This document shows, in pieces, positions 14,666-21,876 of a stretch of DNA of 26,240 nucleotides. A program made the position numbers and the translations under genes. Under the pieces are notes generated by a model. That model worked only from the letters and a program-made list of their open reading frames with translations, had not been told where the DNA came from and did no database searches. The stretch comes from Candidatus Gastranaerophilales bacterium (GTDB lineage Bacteria; Cyanobacteriota; Vampirovibrionia; Gastranaerophilales; Gastranaerophilaceae): the NCBI GenBank assembly GCA_003150395.1, contig QAMI01000042.1, forward strand, positions 1-26,240, written 5' to 3'. The number at the start of each line of letters is the position of its first letter. Positions within the stretch are counted from its first letter, which is position 1.

Positions 14666-16205
14666 CCATTTGAGCAATAAGACTGTTCAATTCTGCCGGT
14701 GAAAAGTCGTTGCAGGTATTCCAAATTGTAGTTGGTTTTGGCTCTTTTATTGATGGCGACGGGTAGTCGCTTTCACAAAAACCTTTAAGCATATTTGTTG
14801 AACCGTCAATACAAGGTTTAAAATGCGTACAGCAGCTGCAAATTCTGAGTATAAAGCCGTAATCGTCAAGCTTGGTTTTAAGCTCTTGTAATGCATCAAT
14901 CATTCTAAGATGGCTTGCAGTTGTGAACTTTTTGTTTTTGTATATAAATCTTATTTTTGCAAGTCCGTTTTCAGAAATAAATTGCATTTTGCAATTAAGA
15001 TTACTGTTGCGGCTGGTGGTTACAACTACATCAACATCAAATTTTTGCACGTTTTCCGGCAAATCTTCGCGTTTAAGAATTTTGTTGACTAATTTTCTTA
15101 TTGGCGGGAAATTTTTTATGATATGTGCAAGCGAGTATATCGGATAAACAAGCAGCCTGCATATTTCAGCTTTATTAAGTTTTGATTCTACAAGGCTGAG
15201 TGCAAATCCCAAAATTAGCAAAATAAATGTGAATAATACAATCTTAAAATCCAGGAAGAAATATGAACTGTAAGAATGTTTTAGAATTATTGCGTATATG
15301 ATTACCAAAGTCCAAAGGTTCGGGTAAATGAGTGATAAAACATGTTCAGAAAATACAATATTCTTCGTGAAAATTTGCGGAAAAGCTTTTCTAAATAGGT
15401 CAAGCCTTGCAGAAAAACGGGGCTTCCTAAATACATAATTTGTGCTGTCTACAACGGTCTGAATATTCGGGTTGTAGGTGCATTTAAATTTAATTTTCGA
15501 TAAAAGAAGACTGTATTTAAGTTCTGAATTAATGTCTTTAAAATCAACATCGCCGATTTGAGTAACAATATCTTTTTTTATAATAAACACACCGCTGTCA
15601 GCCTGTGAGGCAAGTCCAAACAATGAGCGGGCGCGTCTTAAGAAGTTCATGTGATATTTTTGATATGCAGCTTTAATCTTGTCAACCGGGCCAAAATTTT
15701 CCATATCGATTATGGTTTCGCCGCTTATTACGCTGTTTTTAGTAAGCGCTGCATTTGCTGTTGACAGAAAGTCTGTAGCAATGCTTCGGTCTCCGTCAAT
15801 GAAAACAAACGAATCAATATAATCGTCCTGTGCCAATTGTTCTAAGACAATTGAAACAGCCTGATCTTTTCCGACAGTGCCGACGTCGTTTATATTAATA
15901 ACATTAATAAACGGGTCATTTTTGAAAAGCAGCTGGGTTCCATCTGAACAGTTGTCAAGTATTAAAAATACTTTGAAATTTCCAATTGGATAATCCTGAG
16001 ATTTTAATTCTTCAATAAGATTTTCCAGGTTTTCGCCGTTGTTGTGCGAATAAATTACAACAGCCAAATTGTCTTTATCTTCATATTGAGAATATTTTTT
16101 TTCAATCCTGAATTTTTTATCATTAAGGTTTCTAATAGCAAGCGCCAGAAAATAAATTGTGTAAAGTACAACGTAAATGTATAAAATATCTAAAATTAAT
16201 TCCAT
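14643..16205 (-). CDS. Membrane family-2 glycosyltransferase with Cys-rich C-terminal tail
   Basis: A 520-residue protein. It opens with one membrane span (about residues 3-23), then a GT-A fold domain (about 46-260) with NLAVVIYSHNNGENLENLIEEL, LILDNCSDGT and the nucleotide-sugar metal motif FIDGD (Asp137, Asp139), plus SQADSGVFIIKKD for the acceptor side. Two or more hydrophobic spans follow (about 290-350), as in processive or lipid-acceptor GT2 enzymes. The last 65 residues form an unusual appendix: C456-x-C458-C459, C465, C477 and C498, including CSCCTHFKPC and WNTCNDF, possibly a metal-binding module. Substrate is unknown. A GAGGG ribosome site precedes the ATG at 16205. It stands alone and converges on folC with a 23-base overlap. 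Confidence 0.8.
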   Translation of the reverse strand: MELILDILYIYVVLYTIYFLALAIRNLNDKKFRIEKKYSQYEDKDNLAVVIYSHNNGENLENLIEELKSQDYPIGNFKVFLILDNCSDGTQLLFKNDPFINVININDVGTVGKDQAVSIVLEQLAQDDYIDSFVFIDGDRSIATDFLSTANAALTKNSVISGETIIDMENFGPVDKIKAAYQKYHMNFLRRARSLFGLASQADSGVFIIKKDIVTQIGDVDFKDINSELKYSLLLSKIKFKCTYNPNIQTVVDSTNYVFRKPRFSARLDLFRKAFPQIFTKNIVFSEHVLSLIYPNLWTLVIIYAIILKHSYSSYFFLDFKIVLFTFILLILGFALSLVESKLNKAEICRLLVYPIYSLAHIIKNFPPIRKLVNKILKREDLPENVQKFDVDVVVTTSRNSNLNCKMQFISENGLAKIRFIYKNKKFTTASHLRMIDALQELKTKLDDYGFILRICSCCTHFKPCIDGSTNMLKGFCESDYPSPSIKEPKPTTIWNTCNDFSPAELNSLIAQMVKESTQE

Positions 16206-16290
16206 AATATCCCTCTTTATTTATACTAATATTGTATGCAAAAGAGGGCGAAAATTCTATTTAATGTAAATAATTGTGACATTTGACATT

Positions 16291-16323
16291 AAAAAAGACC
16301 CGTTTGTAAAAGCGGGTCTTTTT
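16291..16323. terminator. Bidirectional rho-independent terminator
   Basis: GACCCGTTT (16297-16305) pairs with AAGCGGGTC (16310-16318, one G-U pair), flanked by AAAAAA on the left and TTTTT on the right. On the minus strand it directly follows the ycf23-like gene, ending 22 bases past its stop. A plus-strand function is possible from symmetry but has no gene to serve. Confidence 0.85.
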
Positions 16324-16339
16324 ATAGCTTATTTAATAA

Positions 16340-17098
16340 TTAAACTAACTGCATAGTTTTTTCAGCATTTTTAGCTGCAATTTCAACAAGTTGTTTTGAA
16401 GTTGCAATCATTGCGATTTCAGAATTAAGCTTGTTAATGCAAGAGCCGCATCCGATAGCACAAGCGCCTGCCGCAAATGCAAAAGGTGCAGTTGTCGGAT
16501 TAATGCCTGTAGCTGTCATAACAGGGATTTCAACATTTCTAACAAGTTCAATTGTGTTTGAAATAGTCAATTCAACTCTTTCCATCAAACCTCTTACGCC
16601 GTTAGCCTGTTCAGATTTTGAAAAATGTCCTTCTGTTTGAATAAGGTCAATTCCCATAGCTTCTAATTCTCTTGCAAGTGCAATCTGTTCGTTAATGTCA
16701 ATTTCGCCAGGAATAGTTACACAGAAGAATACTTTTTCACCTTTAAGCAATGCTAATGTTTCTTTTGCAAGTTCCAAAACTTCATTTGCTGAGAATGTTT
16801 TTCCGGCTTTGTAAAGAACATCAAAGTTTCCGAGTTCAATAGCATCAGCGCCAAGTTCAACTGCTCTTGCGAGTTCTGAAGGAACAATAGAAGATACAAA
16901 AATAGGCATATCAGTCATTTCTCTGACAGATTTAATAATATTTTCATCTGCGCAAATATCAACAGCGCTTGCACCTGTCTGGTCTGCTGCCATTACGACT
17001 TTTTTAACGCTTTCCATGTTAAAGTTGTCGATTCCGGCAATAACTTTTACTGCTCTCTTTTCTTCCATGTGTCTTTTAAATAAGTCAATTCTTTTCAT
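16340..17098 (-). CDS. ycf23: Ycf23/DUF561 family TIM-barrel protein
   Basis: A 252-residue soluble protein matching Ycf23 of plastids and cyanobacteria along its length: KVIAGIDNFNMESVKKVV, GASAVDICAD, VSSIVPSELARAVELGAD, AIELGNFDVLYKAGKTFS, VTIPGEIDINEQIALAREL, DLIQTEGH and IPVMTATGINPTTAPFAFAAG. The pattern of alternating strands and helices is that of a beta/alpha barrel related to phosphate-binding enzymes; the C-terminal GINPTTAP...GACAIGCGSCIN is the likely phosphate-binding loop region. No enzymatic role has been assigned to the family. AAGGAG lies 8 bases before the ATG and a consensus promoter precedes it. It diverges from the serine protease gene and ends in a hairpin terminator. 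Gene name by family only. Confidence 0.88.
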   Translation of the reverse strand: MKRIDLFKRHMEEKRAVKVIAGIDNFNMESVKKVVMAADQTGASAVDICADENIIKSVREMTDMPIFVSSIVPSELARAVELGADAIELGNFDVLYKAGKTFSANEVLELAKETLALLKGEKVFFCVTIPGEIDINEQIALARELEAMGIDLIQTEGHFSKSEQANGVRGLMERVELTISNTIELVRNVEIPVMTATGINPTTAPFAFAAGACAIGCGSCINKLNSEIAMIATSKQLVEIAAKNAEKTMQLV

Positions 17099-17144
17099 TT
17101 TATCTTCTCCTTAACTGTAAAATATTGATTTTAATCTTTCCTGA

Positions 17145-17173
17145 ATTATACATTAAAATTTTAATAATTTCAA
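17145..17173 (-). promoter_or_regulatory. ycf23-like gene promoter
   Basis: On the minus strand TTGAAA (17173-17168), exactly 17 bases, TATAAT (17150-17145). The predicted start near 17138 gives a leader of about 40 bases with AAGGAG. Confidence 0.75.
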
Positions 17174-17250
17174 TAACTAACCGAAATAAATCATTCTGAT
17201 TGAATGAAAATAACTGAATTTCCGCAATAATAAAATCAAGAGGTGAAAAT

Positions 17251-17931
17251 ATGCTTAGGAAAATATTATTGTTGTGTATTTCTTTAATAATGAGTTTAGG
17301 AACTACTGATATTGTTTGCGCCAAAAATTATGAACCTGATGAACAGATAAATATAACGGTATATGAAAAAATTAATCCGGCAATTGTCTCAATTGACGCC
17401 CAAACTGTTGATGGCGTTTCTGCGGGGACTGGCTGTGTTGTAAGCACTGACGGGCTTATTCTTACCGGATCTCATGTTATTGACGGCTGTAAAAGTGTGG
17501 AAGTCACGATGCATAACGGTCAGGTTTACAAAGCTGAAGTTGTTTCAAAAATGGGTAAAAACAAAGATTTGGCGCTTTTAAAAATTAATCCTAAAATGCA
17601 GCTTCAAACCATTAAATTTGGTGATTCCCAGAATATTAAAGTAGGTCAGAAGGTGCTTGCAATTGGAAATCCTTTTGGTTTTTCAGGAACTCTTACTCAA
17701 GGAATTATCTCCAGAATTGACTATGCTAAGAATAAAATTCAGACAGATGCAGCTATTAATCCTGGCTGTTCGGGCGGGCCTTTGCTGAATTCTTCAGGTG
17801 AAGTTATTGGAATTAACCAGTCCATTTACAATCCGGATAATAATATTTCAAATATCGGCATAGGATTTGCCATTCCAATCAATGATGCAAAAAAATTCAT
17901 TGAAACAGTTAAGGTTTCACAAAAGAAGTAA
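17251..17931 (+). CDS. Secreted trypsin-like (HtrA/DegP-type) serine protease lacking a PDZ domain
   Basis: A 226-residue protein with a signal peptide (Lys-rich start, hydrophobic core, likely cleavage after VCA at about residue 24) and one S1C protease domain. The catalytic triad is readable: His75 in LTGSHVIDGC, Asp106 in KNKDLALLK, and Ser174 in INPGCSGGPLLN. The chain stops shortly after IGIGFAIPINDAKKFI, so it lacks the one or two PDZ domains of DegP/HtrA. The residue before the nucleophile is Cys173 where the family normally has Asn or Asp (GNSGG). It should act outside the cytoplasmic membrane in protein quality control or processing. AGAGGTG precedes the ATG. It diverges from the ycf23-like gene; no good promoter was found. 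Confidence 0.9.
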   Translation: MLRKILLLCISLIMSLGTTDIVCAKNYEPDEQINITVYEKINPAIVSIDAQTVDGVSAGTGCVVSTDGLILTGSHVIDGCKSVEVTMHNGQVYKAEVVSKMGKNKDLALLKINPKMQLQTIKFGDSQNIKVGQKVLAIGNPFGFSGTLTQGIISRIDYAKNKIQTDAAINPGCSGGPLLNSSGEVIGINQSIYNPDNNISNIGIGFAIPINDAKKFIETVKVSQKK

Positions 17932-18030
17932 CAATCCCGCAATGATTTTGTTTAAAATTTTAAAAACATTATAAAATCTTATTATTTCGTGATATTATAA
18001 AAAAGTAGGTTAGGAAATAAGGAGGATTTT

Positions 18031-18945
18031 ATGACAGAGTATGTATTTCTTAATGGGGAATATGTAGATATAACAAAAGCTTCACTGCCGGTACGCACGC
18101 ATGCTTTTTTATATGGAACAGCAGTTTTTGAAGGTATAAGAGCATACTGGAATGAGGATGAAAAACAGTTATACGCCTTCAGAGTTCCGGAACACTATGA
18201 GAGACTTTTGCGCAGTGCAAAAATTATGTATATGGAAAGTCCTTATACTGTTGAAGAATACTGCAAAATAACAAGAGACTTATTAGCTAAAAACAACTAT
18301 AAAGAAGATGCCTATATGCGTCCAACTCTTTATAAGTCCGCCCAAAAGGTAGGTCCGGGTCTGTATGACAATCCTGATTCTTTCCTCATAATATCAAACA
18401 AAATGGGCGACTATATTGACACTTCAAAAGGCTTAAAAGTTTGTGTTTCAAGCTGGAGAAGAAACAGTGATAACGCAATTCCTCCGCGTGCCAAAGTTGC
18501 CGGCGGTTATGCAAATGCAGCTCTTATTAAAACAGATGCGCATTATGCAGGATTTGATGATGCAATTGTTCTTGATGAAGCAGGGCAGGTTACCGAGGGT
18601 TCTGCAATGAATCTTTTCCTTGTGCAAAACGGCAAACTTGTAACTACAATGAAAACAGATAATATTTTAATCGGTATTACAAGAAATACGATTATTGAAC
18701 TTGCAAAAGACATTTTAGGCCTTGAAGTTGAAGAAAGAGCTATTGACAGAACAGAACTTTACATTTCAGATGAAGCCTTTTATTGCGGAACCGGCGCGCA
18801 GGTAAGTCCGATTGTAAACATTGACAATCGCATTCTTGGTGATGGAACTGTAGGGCCGGTAGCAAAAGAACTTCAAAAAATATACTTTGATGTTGTCAAA
18901 GGCAGAGTTCCAAAGTACAAAAAATGGTGTATGCCGGTTTACTAA
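18031..18945 (+). CDS. ilvE: Branched-chain amino acid aminotransferase (PLP fold type IV)
   Basis: A 304-residue cytosolic enzyme that transfers amino groups between glutamate and the 2-oxo acids of Leu, Ile and Val. Visible signatures are the N-terminal EYVDITKASLPVRTHAFLYG and TAVFEGIRAYW, the PLP Schiff-base Lys155 in PPRAKVAGGYANAAL, DDAIVLDEAGQVTEGSAMNLF with Glu189, NILIGITRNTII, the phosphate-binding turn near it, and AFYCGTGAQVSPI. Class IV relatives include D-amino acid aminotransferase and aminodeoxychorismate lyase; the length, the GIR motif and the EGSAMNLF motif favour a branched-chain enzyme. An excellent AAGGAGG ribosome site lies 6 bases before the ATG. A GC-rich hairpin follows the stop. 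No other ilv or leu genes are nearby. Confidence 0.94.
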   Translation: MTEYVFLNGEYVDITKASLPVRTHAFLYGTAVFEGIRAYWNEDEKQLYAFRVPEHYERLLRSAKIMYMESPYTVEEYCKITRDLLAKNNYKEDAYMRPTLYKSAQKVGPGLYDNPDSFLIISNKMGDYIDTSKGLKVCVSSWRRNSDNAIPPRAKVAGGYANAALIKTDAHYAGFDDAIVLDEAGQVTEGSAMNLFLVQNGKLVTTMKTDNILIGITRNTIIELAKDILGLEVEERAIDRTELYISDEAFYCGTGAQVSPIVNIDNRILGDGTVGPVAKELQKIYFDVVKGRVPKYKKWCMPVY

Positions 18946-18953
18946 GCAGGTTT

Positions 18954-18984
18954 TGCCCTCTCTGCGCGGGAGGGCAGACTTTTA
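18954..18984 (+). terminator. Probable terminator of ilvE
   Basis: GCCCTC (18955-18960) pairs with GAGGGC (18970-18975), extended by a T-A pair outside and a few pairs inside, followed by a short CTTTTA tail. It lies 9 bases past the ilvE stop. The T tract is short. Confidence 0.6.
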
Positions 18985-19055
18985 TAGGTTTTAACATGGC
19001 TAAATAATCTTAAATCAGGTTAAAAATTTATATATTACAAATTCGGACAGGGAAT

Positions 19056-19790
19056 ATGATTGAATTTTTGGGACTTTGTACTCAAAATTTAATAAAAAGT
19101 TTTAAGTATCTTTTGAGCGGTCAATTGAGGTTTTCAGAAGTAATTTCAAAGGCGGCGTCAATAAGTTATGATTCTCTTTCTATTTCGCTGATAATTGCAT
19201 TTATTTCAGCTGCGGTAATTGCCATTCAGGTTTCTAAACAGTTTTTAATGACCGGAGCAGAAGCATATATTGGCGGAACTCTTGTTATTGTTTTAATTCG
19301 TGAAATTGCGCCGGGTTTTGTGGCGCTTGCAATAGGAGCAAGAGCAGGAACTGCAATTTCGGCCGAAATTGCAAACATGCAGGTTACAAGTCAGGTTGAT
19401 GCAATGAAAACTTTAAAGGTTGACCCTGTCGGGTATTATTTTACACCAAGAATTATTGCCGCTGCAATAACTGTTCCAATGGTTGTACTGCTTGCAGAAT
19501 TTGTCGGGACTATAGGCGGAATGTTTGTTGCACAGGCTACGATTAATCTACATCCGGCAAGATATATGTACTCTGTCTGGGCATGGCTAAGTACAAGAGA
19601 TATTTATATCAGTCTTCTAAAAGCCGCAATTTTTGGCGGTTTAATTGCTCTTGTTTGTGCAACGCAAGGTTATGAAACTAAAGGCGGTGCAAAGGAAGTC
19701 GGTATTTCGACTACTCAGGCTGCTATTCTTTCAACAATTTACATGTTAATTGCAGATTTTTTGATTAATTTGGTATTTTATATAAAATAA
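19056..19790 (+). CDS. MlaE-family ABC transporter permease
   Basis: A 244-residue polytopic membrane protein of the MlaE/YrbE/Ttg2B family, the permease of MCE-type lipid transporters that move phospholipids between membranes. The diagnostic central region is present: IGGTLVIVLIREIAPGFVALAIGARAGTAISAEIANMQVTSQVDAM, followed by LKVDPVGYYFTPRIIAAAITVP, and a C-terminal span. Length is as usual (about 250). Normally the genes for an ATPase (MlaF) and an MCE protein (MlaD) lie next to it; here they are absent and the gene appears single, flanked by the ilvE terminator and a strong bidirectional terminator. A weak GGACAGGGA precedes the ATG at short spacing. In plants and cyanobacteria the relative TGD1 works in a similar transporter, so the substrate could be a glycerolipid; this is inference. 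Confidence 0.92.
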   Translation: MIEFLGLCTQNLIKSFKYLLSGQLRFSEVISKAASISYDSLSISLIIAFISAAVIAIQVSKQFLMTGAEAYIGGTLVIVLIREIAPGFVALAIGARAGTAISAEIANMQVTSQVDAMKTLKVDPVGYYFTPRIIAAAITVPMVVLLAEFVGTIGGMFVAQATINLHPARYMYSVWAWLSTRDIYISLLKAAIFGGLIALVCATQGYETKGGAKEVGISTTQAAILSTIYMLIADFLINLVFYIK

Positions 19791-19843
19791 TTTTGGTTTT
19801 TTGATAAGCCGGCCGGCATGGAATATTCTAAACTTTAAACTTA

Positions 19844-19879
19844 AAAACAGACGGTTTCTAACGGAAAACCGTCTGTTTT
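19844..19879. terminator. Strong bidirectional rho-independent terminator
   Basis: AAAACAGACGGTTT (19844-19857) pairs perfectly with AAACCGTCTGTTTT (19866-19879) around an 8-base loop. It serves both the plus-strand MlaE-type gene and the minus-strand DUF2229 gene that ends at 19916. Confidence 0.9.
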
Positions 19880-19915
19880 ACTATTGGTTTGTATATGTAT
19901 TAGGAGGTAATACTT

Positions 19916-20992
19916 TTATTTTGTTTCAATAAAGTTCGTGTTCGGAATGTAGCTTCCGTTTCTTTCGTTAATGTCAATTTTGTTGATGATGTTTGCGCGT
20001 TTTTTACGGAAAAGCATGTCTACAAATGCTTCCAAACGAGTTATGAAGCCTGCTTCACCTGTTTGCTCGTCAATTGTTAAATGAAGAAGCGGTTTACCGA
20101 AATGTTTTGCACGGCGTTGAATTCTTTCAACCATAAGCGAATCTGGACCGCAGCCGAATGCCGTCAATGTAATAATTCCGTCTATACGGTTATCTTTTAA
20201 GTAATGTCCGGCAGTGCCTGTCATTTCGTATTCATTTGCCCAGTATCTGTGTTCACCGAGAGTGTTAATGCCTTCCTCCATCTGTTCATTTGAAAGCTGC
20301 AATGATGTAACAACTCGAACATCCATTTTTTCAAGCTTTTCAATAATTTTCATTGAGGTGCGTTCATCATAGATGTTATATCCATGTGATACCAGCGCAA
20401 CTGATATCGGATATTCTTTGGTTTGATTTTCAATGAATATTTTGCCTTGAAGTGCATAATTCATTGCTTTTTTATAGCTCATTCCTGATTTTGTCATGAT
20501 GAAGAAATTGTTATAACATCTCCAGCCTGCTTTAGATGCTCTTTTGATAATGTTTTCATCGGTAATATCAAAGTAGGCTGCAATTTCTTTTAGAAAATCA
20601 TATAATCCTTGATTTTTTTCAGATTTATCCAGAGTTGCCTCAATCATTGTGAAATCTTTTTTTATAACATTTCTGACCAAATCAGGAAGTCCTCTGATTT
20701 TAGAACAGTTGTAAATTTTATGTGCAACTGACTGGATTGACGGAACAAATATTTTATCAACGCCTTTATCTAAAAGGTTTAAAATATGTCCGATGTAGAC
20801 CTTTATCGGAAGACATGTTTCTGTGACAACAAGCGCAGAACCCTGTGACATAGTTTGTTTGGTTGTCATATCTGACAGAACTATTTTAATACCCAAATCT
20901 GTAAAAAATCCGAAGTAAAACGGATAATTATTGTAAAATGACATTGCGCGGGGTATTCCGATAATCTTTTCGTTTGTTTGTGTATTTTCCAC
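19916..20992 (-). CDS. Acyl-CoA dehydratase activase-related protein (DUF2229 / COG3580-like)
   Basis: A 358-residue protein without signal peptide. Its opening IGIPRAMSFYNNYPFYFGFF, then LVVTETCLPIKVYIGHI (Cys60), VPSIQSVAHKIYNCSK (Cys96) and LTAFGCGPDSLMVERI match the DUF2229 family, which is related to 2-hydroxyacyl-CoA dehydratase components and their ATP-dependent activases; the three conserved Cys could bind an Fe-S cluster. Such proteins often occur beside or fused to a BadF/HgdC ATPase domain, which is absent here. It starts with GTG at 20992, preceded by GGGAG at about 8 bases, and ends before a strong terminator. Function is unknown; naming is by family resemblance. Confidence 0.8.
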   Translation of the reverse strand: MENTQTNEKIIGIPRAMSFYNNYPFYFGFFTDLGIKIVLSDMTTKQTMSQGSALVVTETCLPIKVYIGHILNLLDKGVDKIFVPSIQSVAHKIYNCSKIRGLPDLVRNVIKKDFTMIEATLDKSEKNQGLYDFLKEIAAYFDITDENIIKRASKAGWRCYNNFFIMTKSGMSYKKAMNYALQGKIFIENQTKEYPISVALVSHGYNIYDERTSMKIIEKLEKMDVRVVTSLQLSNEQMEEGINTLGEHRYWANEYEMTGTAGHYLKDNRIDGIITLTAFGCGPDSLMVERIQRRAKHFGKPLLHLTIDEQTGEAGFITRLEAFVDMLFRKKRANIINKIDINERNGSYIPNTNFIETK

Positions 20993-21129
20993 GTTATTCT
21001 CCCAATTGGTTTTCTACTACCATAATAATACTTCAAATATTTTTAAATGGCTATAAAAAAATATAAAATTTAATAATTGTTTTCAATTCTTGCTTTTTCG
21101 TGTAAAATGAGGGTGAAAGGACTATTTCA

Positions 21130-21876
21130 ATGCCGCATTTCTTTATAAATTCTACTTCTGTTCATGAAAATAAAATAATAATTTCTGACAAAGAAAATTT
21201 TACACATATCGCAAAATCTTTGCGAGCAAGGGCAAATGAAAAACTTCTTTTAATAGATGAAAATCAAATTCAATACGAAACAATTATTGAAAATATATCT
21301 TCAAAAGAAATATTATGTAAAGTTAAGAAGTCTTACAAGTCAAATTGCGACTTAAACTTCAACCTTTATCTTGCACAAAGTCCTCTAAGGAGTGATGCGC
21401 AGAGCTTTGTCGTAGAAAAAGCAACAGAACTTGGTGTGAGAGCGCTTATTCCTATTTTGACAGATAATTGTGCCTTAAATAAGCAGGTTATCGACAAAAA
21501 AATTGAGCGCTGGAACAGAATTATGTATGAAGCTTCAAAACAATGTGAGCGCGCAATCGTTCCTAAATGTGAACCTTCTGCTTCTTTTGAAAAACTCGTT
21601 AATTCGGGCCGATTTGATAAAATTATTGCATTTTGTGAGCGTTGTGCAAAAAAAACTTTGCGTGATTTTTTTGTTGACACACCAATAAAAGAAGATGAAA
21701 ATGTTCTTGTTATAATCGGTCCCGAAGGCGGCTTTTCAGAGCGCGAATTTTGTTTCTTTAAAGACAGCAAAATCCCGATGCTGACTCTTGGTGATTTGAT
21801 ATTGAAAGCTGAAACCGCTGTTACTGTTGCATTAGGAAATATAATTTATGAATTTGAAAATTACAGAAAAAATTAA
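21130..21876 (+). CDS. rsmE: 16S rRNA (uracil1498-N3)-methyltransferase
   Basis: A 248-residue SPOUT-class (trefoil-knot) enzyme that methylates U1498 of 16S rRNA with S-adenosylmethionine. Family signatures: the N-terminal RNA-binding PHFFINSTSV and HIAKSLRARANEKLLLID, then LYLAQSPLRSDAQSFVVEKATELGV, the nested RIMYEASKQCERAIVP, and the knot motifs VIIGPEGGFSEREF and LGDLILKAETAVTVALG. The last motif has Leu-Lys where many have LRAET. AAAGG lies about 9 bases before the ATG. Its 3' end overlaps the following cca-like gene by 29 bases, so the two are translationally coupled as an RNA-processing pair. A weak -10 TAAAAT (21103-21108) lies upstream without a clear -35. Confidence 0.95.
   Translation: MPHFFINSTSVHENKIIISDKENFTHIAKSLRARANEKLLLIDENQIQYETIIENISSKEILCKVKKSYKSNCDLNFNLYLAQSPLRSDAQSFVVEKATELGVRALIPILTDNCALNKQVIDKKIERWNRIMYEASKQCERAIVPKCEPSASFEKLVNSGRFDKIIAFCERCAKKTLRDFFVDTPIKEDENVLVIIGPEGGFSEREFCFFKDSKIPMLTLGDLILKAETAVTVALGNIIYEFENYRKN

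Noticed and set aside
19897..19913. Hairpin GTATTA-GGAGG-TAATAC with a ribosome-site-like loop
   Set aside because: No open frame follows on the plus strand and the gene there is on the other strand; chance is likely.
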